DNA from: Acanthoscelides obtectus
Lineage: Eukaryota > Arthropoda > Insecta > Coleoptera > Chrysomelidae
DNA: 64,000 nt
Direction of reading: 5' to 3'
NCBI GenBank assembly: GCA_963669975.1
Contig: CAVLJG010000007.1
Span: forward strand, 60,069,075 to 60,133,074
In this document: positions 1 to 11,922 of the stretch, piece by piece
Layout: each line of letters opens with the position of its first letter
Numbering within the stretch: the first letter of the stretch is position 1
Made by a program: the position numbers and the translations under genes
Notes under the pieces: generated by a model
The model's database searches: none
Told to the model about the DNA's origin: nothing
What the model saw: only the letters and a program-made list of their open reading frames with translations

Positions 1-55
1 TTTTCGTTATTGTCTTGGTTACGAATGAATACGTGGTCTGTAAATTAAGTATCAG

Positions 56-614
56 ACTGTTTTTTTGTATTCAAATATAAGTATACAATTTTATATTTTC
101 ACCCTCAACATAACTTCCTTCTGAAGCCTCACAGCATTGGAGAAGGTTCTTCCACTCCGTATAGCAGCGCTGGAACTTCGATACTGGAATATCCTTCAGC
201 TGGTTTGCATGACTTCGACTTCCTTTTAGGTGATTTTCGACTTTGGGAAGAGAAAAAAGTCACAAGGACTCATGTCAGGTGAATAAGGAGGCTGAGGAGC
301 CACAGGAATATTTTTACTGGCCAAAAACTCCTTATTAACAATGCTGTGTGACTAGGAGCATTATCGTAATGCAACACCAAGTTTTGGTTGATATGATGAA
401 AAGTGGTACGAGTCATTCTGACCGTCAAACGAGGAACTGAACGCACAAGAGCAGGGATTCTGTCTATATCTTTGTCGGTTCTTGAAGATGAAGACATTCC
501 GCTTCGTAGTTCATCTTCAATCGTAGGCCTGCTGAAGCTTAGCAAGAATCTTCGTTGCACTGTGCTAAAGTCTGAAGCAAAACCTGCTAGCATACCGTTG
601 CTCGAAATTGTCAC
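56..614 (-). pseudogene. Mariner (DD34D) transposase relic, internally deleted
   Basis: Degenerate mariner transposase read on the minus strand. From about 530 to 410 it keeps the second helix-turn-helix region (IEDELRSG..SSSRTDKDIDRI, then ALVRS..RLTVRM). It then jumps straight to the catalytic core (LHYDNAPSHTALLIR, about 390-340), so the segment holding the first catalytic Asp is missing. A one-base shift near 330 moves to another frame reading NIPVAPQPPYSPDMSPCDFF and FPKVENHLKGSRSHANQLKD down to a stop near 56. The last two Asp residues (HYDN and SPCD) are 34 residues apart, the mariner DD34D spacing. No terminal repeats were seen. The element is old and inactive. The coding sequence loses similarity upstream, close to the Tc1-like insertion at 618. 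Confidence 0.85.
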
Positions 615-617
615 TTA

Positions 618-673
618 TACTAAGTGACATATAAATCCGAACACCCAGTTTAAATGGTTTTATTTTAATAAAA
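618..673 (+). repeat. Left TIR of the Tc1-like element
   Basis: Begins TACTAAGTGACATATAAATC. It matches the reverse complement of 1986-2041 at 55 of 56 positions, the only difference being C/T at TIR position 29. TA target duplication at 616-617. Confidence 0.93.
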
Positions 674-757
674 TTTTGCTTAAGTACTTAATGAAGCATA
701 ATAAGTAAATGATAAAAATTTCAAAATGATTGCACTGCTTTAAAGCCCTTTGGACCT

Positions 758-1798
758 TTAATAATGTGTGGATGCACCCTGATGTGCTACGCATTCTCCA
801 ACGCGCCTAGGCATGCTTCTGATCAGGTGGTCAATGTCCTCCTGTGGTATCTCATTCCAGGCAACCACCAACTCCTCTCGAAGTGCTTCTAGAGTCTGAG
901 GAGGACGTTGCAAATTGAGCAATCTCCTACCCATCATATCCCACACGTGCTCAATTGGGGATAAGTCGGGAGATCTTGGTGGCCATGGTAACAATGTGAC
1001 ATCATTATGTTGAAAGAAGTCTATTGTGACTCTTGCAACATGTGGTCGGGCATTATCTTGTTGGAAAGTTGGATCTGCCAGGGTGTCAAGATAGGGTAAA
1101 TGATGGGGTTCTAGAACTTCGTGGATATAACGCTGCGAGTTCATGTTACCTCTGATGAAGATTAAAGGTGACCTGGAACCATAAGCTATAGCACCCCAAA
1201 CCATAACTCCAACAGTGTGATGAACATGTCTTTCAACAAAAAACTGTGGATTCCTCCTTTCAACACGTCGCCTTCTAACCCTGGCACGACCATCGTGCAT
1301 GCCTAAACAAAATCAAGACTCGTCACTAAAGACAATACTGTTCCATTCCTGATCCCAGAGTGACCGTTGTCTGCACCACTCAAGGCGATTACGTCGGTGT
1401 TCTCGAGTTAAAGGGAGGACCCAGTGTGGCCGGTATGAAAACAAGCCAAAACTTCTCATTCGTCGGTAAACACTTCGCATGCCAATAGGTCTTCCGTGTT
1501 CTGCAAACCATTCATTTGCGATGGACCTGGTAGTGGAGAAACGGTCCCTTAAGGCCAATAATCTTAGGCGGCGATCTTCACGGTCTGTTGTTCTTCGGCG
1601 GCGTCCAGTGCCCCTTGCTCTTTGCGTACGGCCTTCTCGAAGCCATGCCTGTCAACACCTAACCACAGTGTCTATACTTCTTTGCACTCTAACTGCAAGT
1701 GCCCGAAAAGAAAGTCCAGCTTCCCGAAGTTCCACTATACGGCCGCTATCAAACTCACTAAGTTGACGAAATCGTTCAGTTCTCCGTACTCTAGGCAT
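758..1798 (-). pseudogene. Tc1-like transposase (DD34E), full length, two in-frame TGA stops
   Basis: A 347-codon frame from ATG at 1796-1798 to the stop at 758, a normal length for Tc1 transposases. Residues about 1-130 form the arginine-rich paired-like DNA-binding region, with an RRRR patch before TTDRED. The catalytic domain follows: D159 in FSDES, D248 in QQDNARPH and E283 in SPDLSPIEH, with 34 residues between the last two (DD34E). VMVWGAI is the usual Tc1 block between D1 and D2. The frame is broken only by TGA at codon 49 (1652-1654), where context RC*QAW suggests a lost Trp, and TGA at codon 162 (1313-1315), just after SDES, where Tc1 proteins usually have Arg. Each is one transition away from sense. 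There are no frameshifts. As it stands it would not make active protein without stop readthrough. Confidence 0.92.
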
Positions 1799-1985
1799 CG
1801 TAACCGATCGTAAAGGATGTCAAGAACCAAAATCCGCCAACGTTGATTCTTTACTGTGGCTGAAATATTCATTTTTAGAGCGTTAGTGAATTAAAAAAAA
1901 ACAGTATAAAAACCGGAATGTCCAACTGATAAGGCTGAAAATTTTTTCACTTGTTGTTTACAGTAAGATAAATACATTCACCAAC

Positions 1986-2041
1986 TTTTATTAAAATAAA
2001 ACCATTTAAACTAGGTGTTCGGATTTATATGTCACTTAGTA
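1986..2041 (-). repeat. Right TIR of the Tc1-like element
   Basis: Inverted copy of 618-673 with one substitution. TA target duplication at 2042-2043. Confidence 0.93.
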
Positions 2042-2043
2042 TA

Positions 2044-2559
2044 TTTTTAGAATAGGAAAAACTTTCACAAAGAAACCCCTCGGACAACTAAATGACTCGA
2101 GGAAGTTCAAACTTGTACTTGCACACATGTTTCCCTGTCTTCCTTCCAAGTCCTGCCCCCCTCCCCCGTGTTGCCAAATCAAAAGCTACATTTCCAGTCT
2201 CATCACTTAATTTACAGACCTCCGAGCTGAGACGGATGACAAAAAAAACTTTGTCCCATCAGCAAGTCCAGACACGCCCGCTATGTGAATATACATGGTT
2301 CGAAATTAATATAGTTCAATTGGGCCAAATTCTGGATATATAGCAAGAAAAAACACAATTTCCAACAACACACCTGTAAGGAAAAAGGAGGCATTATACC
2401 GCTCGCGTCAAGCTGAAACAAGTAGAGTGAGGAGAAGTCTGGTAGGTGCATCTACAAGGTTTGAATTGGACTCTTAGAACAACCTAATGCTCTGAGAATA
2501 CGGTGACAGCATCATATAGAATACCGAAGAGGAACGAGTTCCGTTGTCATATCTGCCAA
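2044..2559. other. No recognisable feature
   Basis: An 83-codon open frame at 2092-2343 (+) has no recognisable motif. I see no inverted or tandem repeat of note. Confidence 0.4.
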
Positions 2560-2945
2560 AAAATGGTCTCCTAATTTTGAGGACAAGTGTATGGAAAAAT
2601 ATGTCTGTGGAATGCGTCTAGGTACGTAGGTTCACAGGGGTTGGTAACGTATAGATACAGTACTGCCAAAAATTGCGATGTATACTCCCAAACTTAACAC
2701 CCACCACCCTTAATTTTAACCCATCAAAATTTTTGTCCTAAACAAGCAGGTGTCTCCGCAAAGTGAATAAACGTAGTTTCTTTTGTTTCTTGTCTGTAAT
2801 TTTGCCGCAACGATTGGTTTAGTAGTAACCTTCCTAATCGTGTTCCTAATCTGAGTTATAGGGTGGCTAAGGATTAGCAGACTAAGAGACAGACGGAAAT
2901 GAGTGACATGGCTTTTTGGGATGTTCAGGATATTTTATAATTTTT
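2560..2945 (+). repeat. Dispersed repeat family A, copy 1 (5' part)
   Basis: Diverged plus-strand copy of an unidentified interspersed repeat also found at 10.4, 11.6, 18.6, 24.9, 25.5, 29.0 and 54.5 kb. Shared landmarks in order are GTGTATGGAAAAATATG, the CCACC-rich stretch, GGATTAGCAGACTAAGAGAC, and CAGACGGAAATGAGTGACAT near 2890. The conserved end of the family follows only at 3505-3595, so this copy seems split by about 560 bp of other DNA. No coding capacity. Confidence 0.6.
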
Positions 2946-3504
2946 ACCTGTCTGCTACTTTGTTTTATAATTGCTTTTAAGTAAGACAGTTAAGCTTCCT
3001 AGGAAGTATTTTGCTTTGTATGGTAGTCAAAGGTACATTCTTAGAGCAAAAATACAAAACTTACGACAATTTACAAATGTTCACACAACAATTATAATTT
3101 AAGCTTACTGAATAAATTTGTCTATATTTGTCGTATTCTCTGATATGATTTTATTCGTTTGCGAACATCAATGAAATTGTTTTGTTAACACTATGTGAAA
3201 CATTTATAAGTATAATTGATTAATATTTTCTTTCTGATATCATCGCTCGCTAAAGCATATTACCTACTCAGATGGTACCTTAAGAGAAATCTTTTACGGT
3301 TATCAATATTACAGTAATAATAACACAAATATGAAAAATATAAAACAAAAGCATGTTTGTATAAAAACATTTGTCAATACATGTACGTATAAAAGGAATA
3401 AGTCATTCATTTTTCCCGATAATTCAACGGAACGGCTTCAAATTTGTTTAATTTTCAAATGGGGTATGGTTGCAATGTTATCCACATTTCTGCCTTAATT
3501 TAAC
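2946..3504. other. AT-rich segment splitting a family A copy
   Basis: This DNA lies between the two halves of family A copy 1. TCAGG occurs close to both junctions (near 2928 and 3514), which could be a 5-bp target duplication, but no matching termini or coding sequence were seen, so its identity is open. Confidence 0.35.
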
Positions 3505-3595
3505 CAACCTATGTCAGGTAACACCCAAAATATCTCATTTTTTAATTTTCCGCTATTCCAATACTTCCTTGCCAATTGGCGTGGAAAGTAAAACA
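3505..3595 (+). repeat. Dispersed repeat family A, copy 1 (3' end)
   Basis: Contains AATATCTCATTTTTTAA and the family end CTTGCCAATTGGCGTGGAAA followed by GTAAAA, matching the ends of the copies at 11033 and 11922. Confidence 0.65.
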
Positions 3596-6014
3596 TATGG
3601 CGGGAGCTCTAAACTCTTATGTACCAAGACTGTGATTAACTAAAGCTGCTGCTCTATGGTGCTCTCTGCTATCATAACATTCTCGGAAAAATATCAAATA
3701 AAAATTACCCCAAGAGCTGACACTGTGGTCTGAATGGCCTAAGAACACGCTAATCACTCCGAGATAATCGTGGGTGTTTAGTAGAACCAGATTCCAGCAT
3801 CGGGGCAGGCAGGTCTCGATCCGGTATCTACCGGGGGATCTGAAGTGGCCCATTTGCCTTTCAGTTTGTTTTATTAAGATATCATTCTGTCGTATCGATG
3901 CTCCATAGATCGTAACATCGAACTGTGAGATAACGGTCACGCAGCGCTTGGTGGCTATTGATGTAGGACGCTTGGCTGCTGCTAGTGCTGCTTCGATGGC
4001 TGACTGGCCAGAGTTTTTATCTCTTTGTTATGAATAGAGGTAAAAGTGATTGCCACTGTGTCCAATTTAAAGAATGCTGAAAAGGATTCTTCTTTCTTTG
4101 AAGAATATCATATATTTGTTTACTGAACATTTTATAATACCAATTCCAAAGCTCTTGACGCAGTGACGGCCTCGCCGACCTGTCACAAAAATGTATTTAC
4201 ATATCGTACATAGAAAATTTATTTCATTGTTCCCTCAACAAAATAATCCTAATTGAACAAAGTTCCGGCAGTTTTCTTACGGAAAATGCTTTTCAACTAA
4301 ACTATTTGAAATTTAGTAATGAGGTAGCTTTCAACACCTGACTCCTGACTCCCTAAGATACCCCAACCAGGAAGGTTACTAATAGATATGTTGGACAACA
4401 TAAGTGTTAAAGTAATATTATCAGAGAAGAAGTAAAACATACTGTTGTTAGAATTTCTTCCACACTGGCGAATTGTGATGTTGACAGAGTTGAAGGTTGT
4501 GGTCAAGGTTAAGTTAATTTCTTAGGTGGGTATTTGACAGTGATGTTGCTTATTTTGACTGACTGAGCGATGACAAGTCTTGAGTTGATTAGTCAGGCCC
4601 CAAAAAATCATTCTGCTCCACATCCACTATGGAAAATCGAAAACCCCCACCAACCCAATTTTAAACAGTATTACATTTTCAGACAATTTTATTACTGCAC
4701 AAGCACTTATAACTAAGTCAATTCAAGTTTTCAAACCCTTCTACCATCGCGAAAAAGGTCTGCTCTTTATCTGGTTATGGCTATGGACTGATCATGTTTT
4801 CCCTTTTTTATTTCTCTTTTAACTCATACTACTGTTCCTCCCACTCCCTTCACCCTCGCGTTCTCTCTCTCTTTCAGTTATTCTTACCCTATCTCTTCTG
4901 TAATCCTATCACAATGGTTATCTCTTCAGTCATTTATTATTTCAACCTCGTCTTGATCGCCACGACTAGCAACCTGTAATATGCAATTAAGTGATGACTC
5001 ATCTGAATACCTTATACTTGTGTGATGCCTTGCATACTTGATATACCACAATACGTTAGCGACATGTGCACGCGTGCCGAGTGTACGAGCTCCATCACCA
5101 CAATACTTGTCTTAATTACCATTTTCTTCATCTCTGTAGGCTTGGAACAGTTAATGCCCAATCTGGAATTCAAACGATAGCACCAGCAATGCGATAATAA
5201 CTAGTTGTCTTTACCCATTTCTATAGTATTTCTATCAGACAATGTCACCACCTTGAGTACCAGCATGTCTTTCAAATTCTTCACGGAGAACTTCAGCAGG
5301 ATTCTTTTGGAACTGCGAAACTATTAGCATTGGTTTCAATATATGACGATGCTATACTTGGCTATTATTGTACCTCCCATATTTATCAATAACCCCTACA
5401 TGGGGGATTTGTTGGTTCCGTAAGGGGTAGGGGAGGGTCTGGAAATTGGCCCATCTGGGCTTTTGATCACTATGTTGAAAACTGTCTCTATGCTAAGTTT
5501 CAAATAATTTTGCAGAAAGCCATTTTATATTAGAAAACGGCGGGGTTCTTTGTTACTACATTAACAAGTAAAAGAACAATGAATATGTTCATGCTTTCTG
5601 GCACTTAAGTGATACCACATTTGTAGGGTTAACTTTTTAAATCACATCAGATGTATTTCGACAGTGCCCCAATACAAGTCAAAAAGTCAAGTAACGGTTT
5701 TATAACATCAGATACCTCAGGGAGAACTTGAAATCGCTCCGAATTTATCATATTATGGCGTCCTCTTTTATTACCATACCCACCCATAATTTCATGCATA
5801 ATCCTACCTACAACCTTTGATAAATATGTAATAGTAGTAGTAGGAATGCTGGGGTAGGCAAAGCCTGGCAACTGTAATCCTTTTTTGCCGAATCCGTGGT
5901 ACCAGCACTGTAATATTCCATTTACTGGTAACTGATATAATAAACCAGCTCCAGCGATGGGATGTAACTATCGTTAATATTGCACCCACACCTTACATCC
6001 ATGGCTCGAATTTG
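3596..6014. other. No supported gene; possible diffuse SINE debris
   Basis: Several short open frames show no family motif. The stretch 3780-3960 is richer in GC than its surroundings and has a faint SINE-like look on the minus strand, too weak to call. No TIR pair, tandem array or RNA gene was seen. Confidence 0.4.
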
Positions 6015-6095
6015 AACAGCCGAGGCGGAGATTCGAACCTGCAAGCACCTAGTTGCTAGCTAGTCACCGAGCTACCGAGGATTCCTTTGACATAC
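6015..6095 (-). repeat. tRNA-derived SINE head or tRNA pseudogene
   Basis: On the minus strand it has an A-box-like TAGCTCGGTGACTAG (about 6075-6061) and, some 25-35 bases on, a B-box GGTTCGAATCT (about 6040-6030), in the order of an internal RNA polymerase III promoter. The T-arm and acceptor do not pair properly, so this is not a functional tRNA gene. A SINE body may continue to about 5880 but its end is unclear. Confidence 0.55.
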
Positions 6096-8699
6096 CTGTA
6101 CCCACAGTATAACCCCTCATAGAGTCCCCCGCAAAAGAGAGACGATGCTGATGTACCAATACTGCATCAGATGTCCTAACACATTGCGTACTAGCCTAAG
6201 CAACTCAAGGATTATAGTACATTTCATACCGTGTTTGAGAAGTGGGCATTTATTGGGCGAGCACTTTTATAACCTGGGCGTGTAACGTAATGTGCCAGAC
6301 CAATAATGGCCTTCTCAAACGAGGTATGTATAGATTTACTTCACTGCTTACACTATACATCACAAAATATTCGATTTTACATCAGAGTAAAAAAGTTTCC
6401 AACTCATTTTATAAATACTTTAAAATATATAGGTACCAGGTGTCAAATTGACAAACTAAGATTAAGATTTGATTTGGACTGGTCCATCTAAGAGAAGTAA
6501 GGTACAAATGTAATGTTTCTGTTTTGTTAGCATTAAGAGCTGTTTTCAACCATTATGTCGATTAATGAGGTATTCAAGAAGTATGACGAGCTTTTTACTC
6601 AAAATTACTTATTTCCCAATCATTCTAAAATATTTCGAAATATAAACTTGTCAAAGTTGTCAAACTGTTACAATAAAATTCACAATATACAATTCCAAAT
6701 GACATTATTTACCTAGGTGTCTTTTGCTTTCATTATTTACCTAAGGAGAGGAATCCTACTTCTCAATAAGGTATTGGTATCCAGGGCAATAGAGAGAAAA
6801 TTATTTTATTTATTTCTATCTATCTATCTATCCTTGATTTTTCGTTTTTATAAAACTTGCTGCAAATCAGGCTCTGGAAATGAATCAGGACGAAAGGCTA
6901 CATACGCCGTTTTATTGTCTATGATCGATTTAGAACCTACTGTCTTACCAGATCAACCCAAAAGCAATACGAGTAAAGCAGAAAAATACAAAATGTTCGG
7001 GGCGACTCCATCTATGACGTCACTTATATCCGTATTTGAATTACGATACCTAACACAGGTTATGAAATCAACACTGATGGTATGGACAGTAAGTTGATCG
7101 TGTGGGATGCTGTTTAGGAAAAATAGTTGAATGTCTTTGTACAATGAATCAATTCAAAGGGTTACGGATAGTAAATCCCAATTACCACGGTGCGGAGAGA
7201 GCTTCAGCTAGTTATACCTGGTTAAGTTCGAACCGTTCGATGCCTTGCGCTCATCCATTCGAGTAATTAATTGAGTTTTGCCATTGTAAACAACAACAAA
7301 TCACGATTTTTATTATCGTAAATTAAATCAACCGTAATCGGCGCCGTTCTGTATTAAGTCTTTTGTCATTAAGTGGGGATACATCGCTGGCTACGTTTGT
7401 ATGAAAACATTTTATCAGATTCTAAATACTTGGACAAATTAAAAAATAAATCATGAACAATCTCAAAACGCTGAACGTGAACTAATAATGCTAAGTTGTT
7501 ATGACCATTGGAAAATGACACGTCCTTTTTAAAATGTTTGTCTAATACTTGGATTTACATTCCCATGCATTAACCACTGGTGAATGCAGAACCCTTAAAA
7601 TTTAAAGAGCTGTAGGAGATTACGATGAGAAATTAGATATGGACGGTAGCCAACCCGTATCGCCTCTTCCGACCTTGTTGTCCATCTTATTGCTAAAATA
7701 AATATATTTGTGCCAAACTGTAACAACTTTATCACTTGAAATCGAAGGGGGATTTTGAATTTTTCTCAGGCATACTTCTTTTATCAGAGATCACAGACGT
7801 AAAGAAATAGGCACACGGAAACCATGTGTCAGCCTTGATACAAAGGTATAGAATCTTCAGAGTCAGCTTTTCTAATACTCCTTGACCAAAGCTCTAGGCT
7901 CTTTCATGCTTTAAATCCTGGCAGATACGCTCAAGAACATTTCTGCAGTCTGGATTTCAAGACGTTAGTTGAAATGTGAAAGTATTGATCTGAATTTAAG
8001 CTTCTGCAGGAAACGTAACCACGGTATTGATTTTGATGATTCATTATTATCGTTCTGCTCGAACAGTCTGAATAGTTTGTTGGTTTTTCGGTCATTCTCT
8101 TATTATTTTCGTGCTTGGCTGCTAATCATGGACCACTGACAGATTTTAATTTGGGTGCAGACTAAGAGAAGCCATTACCAATGAAAAAGTGGATCGCTTA
8201 AATATGTCTTGGAGATTACGCTTCGTTTACTTTAAGTGACCAAACCAAGTGTTTGGGAAACTCATTTTGTTGGATTAAGCGTTGCATTATAAAAAACATT
8301 CTTCATAACAGATGTATATTTTTACACCTCTCCGTTGGGGCCCTACTTCTGTGTAGGGGCTTCTGAAAAAGCTCTGAGTCAAGCCCATATGGATTTATAG
8401 TGGATCTCTGTTGGAAACATGGTATGCAGCTTTGGTTTACTAATTATGCTTAAGGGACTTGGCAAAAAACTGCTTCTTCGACTCTTGATCCAAAAAGTCT
8501 CAAACTTTAGCCTTTTCGTTATAACGCAATGATCCAGGCGTGCTGTAGTTTCTTCGTAACATGAACAGTACAATTCTAGATGTTCTACCTACTCCAAGAG
8601 CTTCATATTTGGCTTTGACAAACTAGTAAGTAAGGTTGATCAACCCTTGGATTTGAAATGCACAATAAGTAACCCCCAAGATTTCACAAAAGGCTGTAA
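6096..8699. other. No supported gene; short (TCTA)n tract
   Basis: Holds a short (TCTA)n microsatellite near 6817-6838. A 126-codon open frame at 6717-7097 (+) runs through that simple repeat and has no recognisable motif. Nothing else could be identified. Confidence 0.45.
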
Positions 8700-9010
8700 C
8701 ATTGGCGAGATCGCAGATTTTCAGAATGTTCAAAATTATGAAATAACGCGACACAAGATTTTCAATACGTTTCAAATTTTGATAGCTCTGAAAACATAAA
8801 CACTGAAAAAATTGAGTATTCTGAATGTTCAGATTTTGAAAATCTGGGAAGTTTGGAATTTCAGTAAACTTACATATTTTGAATATCCTGGAAATTCAAG
8901 AAATCACGAAAAATTAGTAAAATTTGGAAACTCATTAATTTTTAAAACTGGAAGATTTTGAAAAACTTGATAACCCTGAGAGTTTTGAAAACCTGTGGCA
9001 ACTACTGTGA
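8700..9010 (+). repeat. Degenerate short-period A/T-rich repeat
   Basis: Variations of GATTTTGAAAATCTGG and AATTTTGAAT recur about every 15-25 bases across roughly 300 bases (for example near 8833, 8875 and 8955). It looks like a decayed minisatellite. No coding potential. Confidence 0.5.
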
Positions 9011-10394
9011 AATGCAATTTTGAATATCCACTTGAGGGTCACCTAAGCGCACGTTTGGTTCTTTTTTTTGAATGCTTAGTGAATCTATCTTCAAGGGAGG
9101 TAAAGTTGAAGATCTTAAAAATATCTTAATTGCCCATTGGCAGTGCCATAAAGGGAAGTTCTTTACCGATATTTACCAATACACGCTTATGTATGAGATT
9201 TGGACAGGATGGTGGTATAATCAACTTTGATCACCTAGCTTTCATTCAATAATTAATTTTGGTCGAGAGTTGGTCTTATAGCACTAGCGTAAATGAAGCT
9301 AGCTGAAGTTGTCATTATCTCCAATTTTGAGGACAAAATCATGTCATGAAGCTCTGGTTTGTCGAGTATCCACACAATACAACTTGAGCGAATCATCATC
9401 TTTGCTAGTCACTCTTTCTCCAGTGTAGGATATATATTAGATAGAAAAGATACACCCAACTTTTGAATATTTTTCTTTATGTATGGACAATATTTGATAG
9501 CAATCAAAGATTGTTTGTTAAATTCTTCTTACTTTCATGCTTTTTGAACCTTGGACCTTTACAAGATTCTTCCTTTATTTTCGAAGGAAACGGTTTAGAT
9601 GTTTTTGAGGGTCCGTACTTGGAATATGGGTCAAAATATCCACGTAAGAGATATGAAATTGTCTATATAATATGAATCACACACACATGGGATTTGGAAA
9701 ACATATCTTCAAGAATCCATTTTAAGGGATTGTTGACTGTGTATATCTCGCGTCAGTGAATCTCCACTAGATCATATCACCGACCGCTTTAAGATATAAA
9801 TCCTGGAAATAATGTTAAAGCCCTTGAACGGATTGTTATCATCGTGATTGGACTTCCTTCAATTGAGAATGCAGATCAGTTAACGTGCACGCAGCTTCTT
9901 TGTGTTTGATAGAAGACGTCACTTTGCAAAAAAATGTAAGTAGTAAAGTAAGCAGGAGCAGCACCTCCAATTAACCGTAGCTCTCCTCGGTACATTGAGC
10001 GCAGTTTATCGTGCGATATTTCACGACAGCGGTGCACACTGTAGCGCGCGACGCTGCGCGTCTGTTGCCCAGTGCAAGTGTAAGAGCGGGGATCCCCCGC
10101 TAGGCGGAGGCAGCCGCACTTAAATGAATAAACAACATCGCAATTTACCACTAATCATATGAAAAAATAGTGTGGCGCATTTAATGAGGGCTCACGCAAA
10201 CTGTAATCAGTGCAGTGCAGTATAGAACCTAGTGGATCGGTTCATTTGTAATCTATTATGTACCTGTATGTATGTACTGTATACATTCATAATAGTTTCT
10301 TGTGATATTGTGAGGACGCCTTGTTTGCTGTGTCATTTGGGGCCTAGCACAGATAAATAGTAAGGAAAGTATTATCTACCCTACCGGTGGTGTG
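9011..10394. other. No supported gene
   Basis: No motif-bearing frame. The segment 10000-10120 is noticeably GC-rich against the AT-rich background and contains repeated GCGC, but I could not assign it to a tRNA, SINE or gene. Confidence 0.4.
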
Positions 10395-11033
10395 TCAGAA
10401 ATGTCGCCTCTCCCCGATACTTAACCCGGTTAGATCTGGCAGCGCGGTCAGAGCATAGGACATGCTGTGTCGCGACCAAGGCCACACGCCGCCGGAAGTA
10501 GCAGCCGCAGCCGGCAGGTACTGGATTCATCTGCTGAGCATATTTTTCCAACTGTTAAGGTCAAATGTATGGAGAAAGCTATGGTGTGTATGTCTAATAG
10601 TTGCCTAGGATTACCAAGATTGGGAGCGAATAAATTTACTTAAATCAAAAAACGGTAATAAGCACTCCACATTCCTCTACAACCCCCGCATCCAAGTTTT
10701 TTGCTAATTCTTTATAAAAAATGATCAGGATCCTTTGAAACGTCAAAAAACGAGTTTGAACGACTTTTACTCTTTTTCGATTTTGGCCCTTTTCTCTGTC
10801 GCCACTGGATCAATGTACAACATGTGTAAGAATTTAATCGAAATCCGAGCAGTACTTCTCAAGTAATTAGCAGTTATAGGATTAGCGGACAGACTGACAG
10901 TCAGATAGACCGACGGAAATGAGTGTCATGGTTTTTAGTGTTGTACAGGTTATATAACATCCAAAAAACATAATATCTCATTTACGAAAATGTTAGCGAT
11001 TACAATCCTCGCCAATAGGCGTGGGAAGTAAAA
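10395..11033 (+). repeat. Dispersed repeat family A, copy 2 (near full length)
   Basis: One of the fullest copies. Landmarks in order: CCCCGATAC with a GC-rich head (10410-10530), CATCTGCTGAGCATATTTTT, AAATGTATGGAGAAAGCTAT, GATCAGGATCC (10725), TCGCCACTGGAT (10800), GGATTAGCGGACAGAC (10881), ACGGAAATGAGTGTCATGG (10915), ATAATATCTCATTTACGAAA (10970), and the end TCGCCAATAGGCGTGGGAAG followed by TAAAA. The last part can fold (GCC-AATA-GGC). No open frame of note, so it is non-coding and would depend on other elements for movement. It matches no family I can name. Confidence 0.7.
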
Positions 11034-11559
11034 ATACCTTACTTAGTATTGAGAAACTACTATCTTGCCCTCGTTGCACAATTCTATATCCTCTGCAAAC
11101 ATCAGATAGTATAGAAAGTTACAACAAAAGCTGTTTTTTCGCCCATAATTCTGGAACTTAACAGGAATATAAACTTAAAATATTTTTTTAACTAATGATT
11201 TGAGAAATCTCAGTTATTTATCTACCACATTCCTACAAGAAGTTACTTTTCTCCCCCCAGGTGAATAACAATAATGAAAAGAATCCTAGGTAAATCTCAG
11301 TCGTCATCTTGAAGTTTTCATGGTGTCCTTTACTTTAAAATATAGTGTCGGCTAATCAACCTCATAATCCTGCATTTATTCTTGCCAGTTTAACCCGCTG
11401 AAAAAATGGCGTCAAGTTGACTCTGCACTTCCCCACGCTACCCTGTCATGAGCCCTTCTAAGAAAAAAGTTAGCTACGAACATGTTTAACAGAAGATTAA
11501 ATGATATTCCTACTCCCCCTGAGAAGAATTGCTCGCGAATAGATTATTCTATTATATAT
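11034..11559. other. No recognisable feature
   Basis: AT-rich spacer between two family A copies. Nothing recognised. Confidence 0.4.
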
Positions 11560-11922
11560 TGACCTTCACCATGTACAGTGCACATATCCCAGTCCACAGC
11601 ACCACAGCAGTGCGAAAGCGATTGTTGGCCGTGACGTACCGGCGACACTTGTCCATCGCGGGGACCACGTCGCATGTATGCTCTAGGAGATATTTCTAAG
11701 TTTTAAGGTTAAATGCACGGGGGCATCTATGATTCGTGAAATATACCTAATATATTATTGCCTAGACTTACTGGTGTTGGACGCATATAGACAGACAGAT
11801 AAACCGTCGGAAATGAGTGACATGGTTTTTCATGATGTACATGTCATATAACATGCAAAAAGCATAATATCTCATTTACGCGGTTACAATACTTTCCCAC
11901 CAGTATGCGTGGGAAGTAAAAA
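11560..11922 (+). repeat. Dispersed repeat family A, copy 3 (internally deleted)
   Basis: Same orientation and same 3' end (ATGCGTGGGAAGTAAAA) as the copy at 10395-11033. It lacks the middle section with GATCAGGATCC and CGCCACTGG: the sequence passes from ACTTACTGGTGTTGG directly to AGACAGACAGATAAACC near 11790. Confidence 0.7.

Larger units (their letters stand above)
618..2041 (-). mobile_element. Tc1-like DNA transposon, complete with TIRs and TA target duplication
   Basis: A 1424-bp element bounded by 56-bp terminal inverted repeats (618-673 and 1986-2041) that differ at one position, and flanked by TA dinucleotides at 616-617 and 2042-2043, the Tc1/mariner target duplication. It carries one transposase reading frame on the minus strand (758-1798). 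Near-identical TIRs and a frame with no frameshift mean a recent insertion. It lies next to or inside an older mariner relic, so the insertion is nested. The leader (1799-1985) and trailer (674-757) have no other recognisable content. Confidence 0.93.

Noticed and set aside
403..627. Plus-strand 74-codon frame
   Set aside because: It lies antisense to the mariner transposase relic.
758..1798. TGA decoded as an amino acid (recoding) in the Tc1 transposase
   Set aside because: One TGA lies at an expected Trp and the other at an expected Arg, so no single reassignment fits; ordinary point mutations are simpler.
1479..1813. Plus-strand frames of 63-95 codons
   Set aside because: They lie antisense to the Tc1 transposase.
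3780..3960. SINE, possibly related to 33780-34050
   Set aside because: Only a roughly 20-base stretch around TGGCCCA/TGGGCCAC resembles the other locus, and no A/B-box pair is convincing.
6015..6095. Functional tRNA gene
   Set aside because: A- and B-box-like words are present but acceptor and T-arms do not pair.
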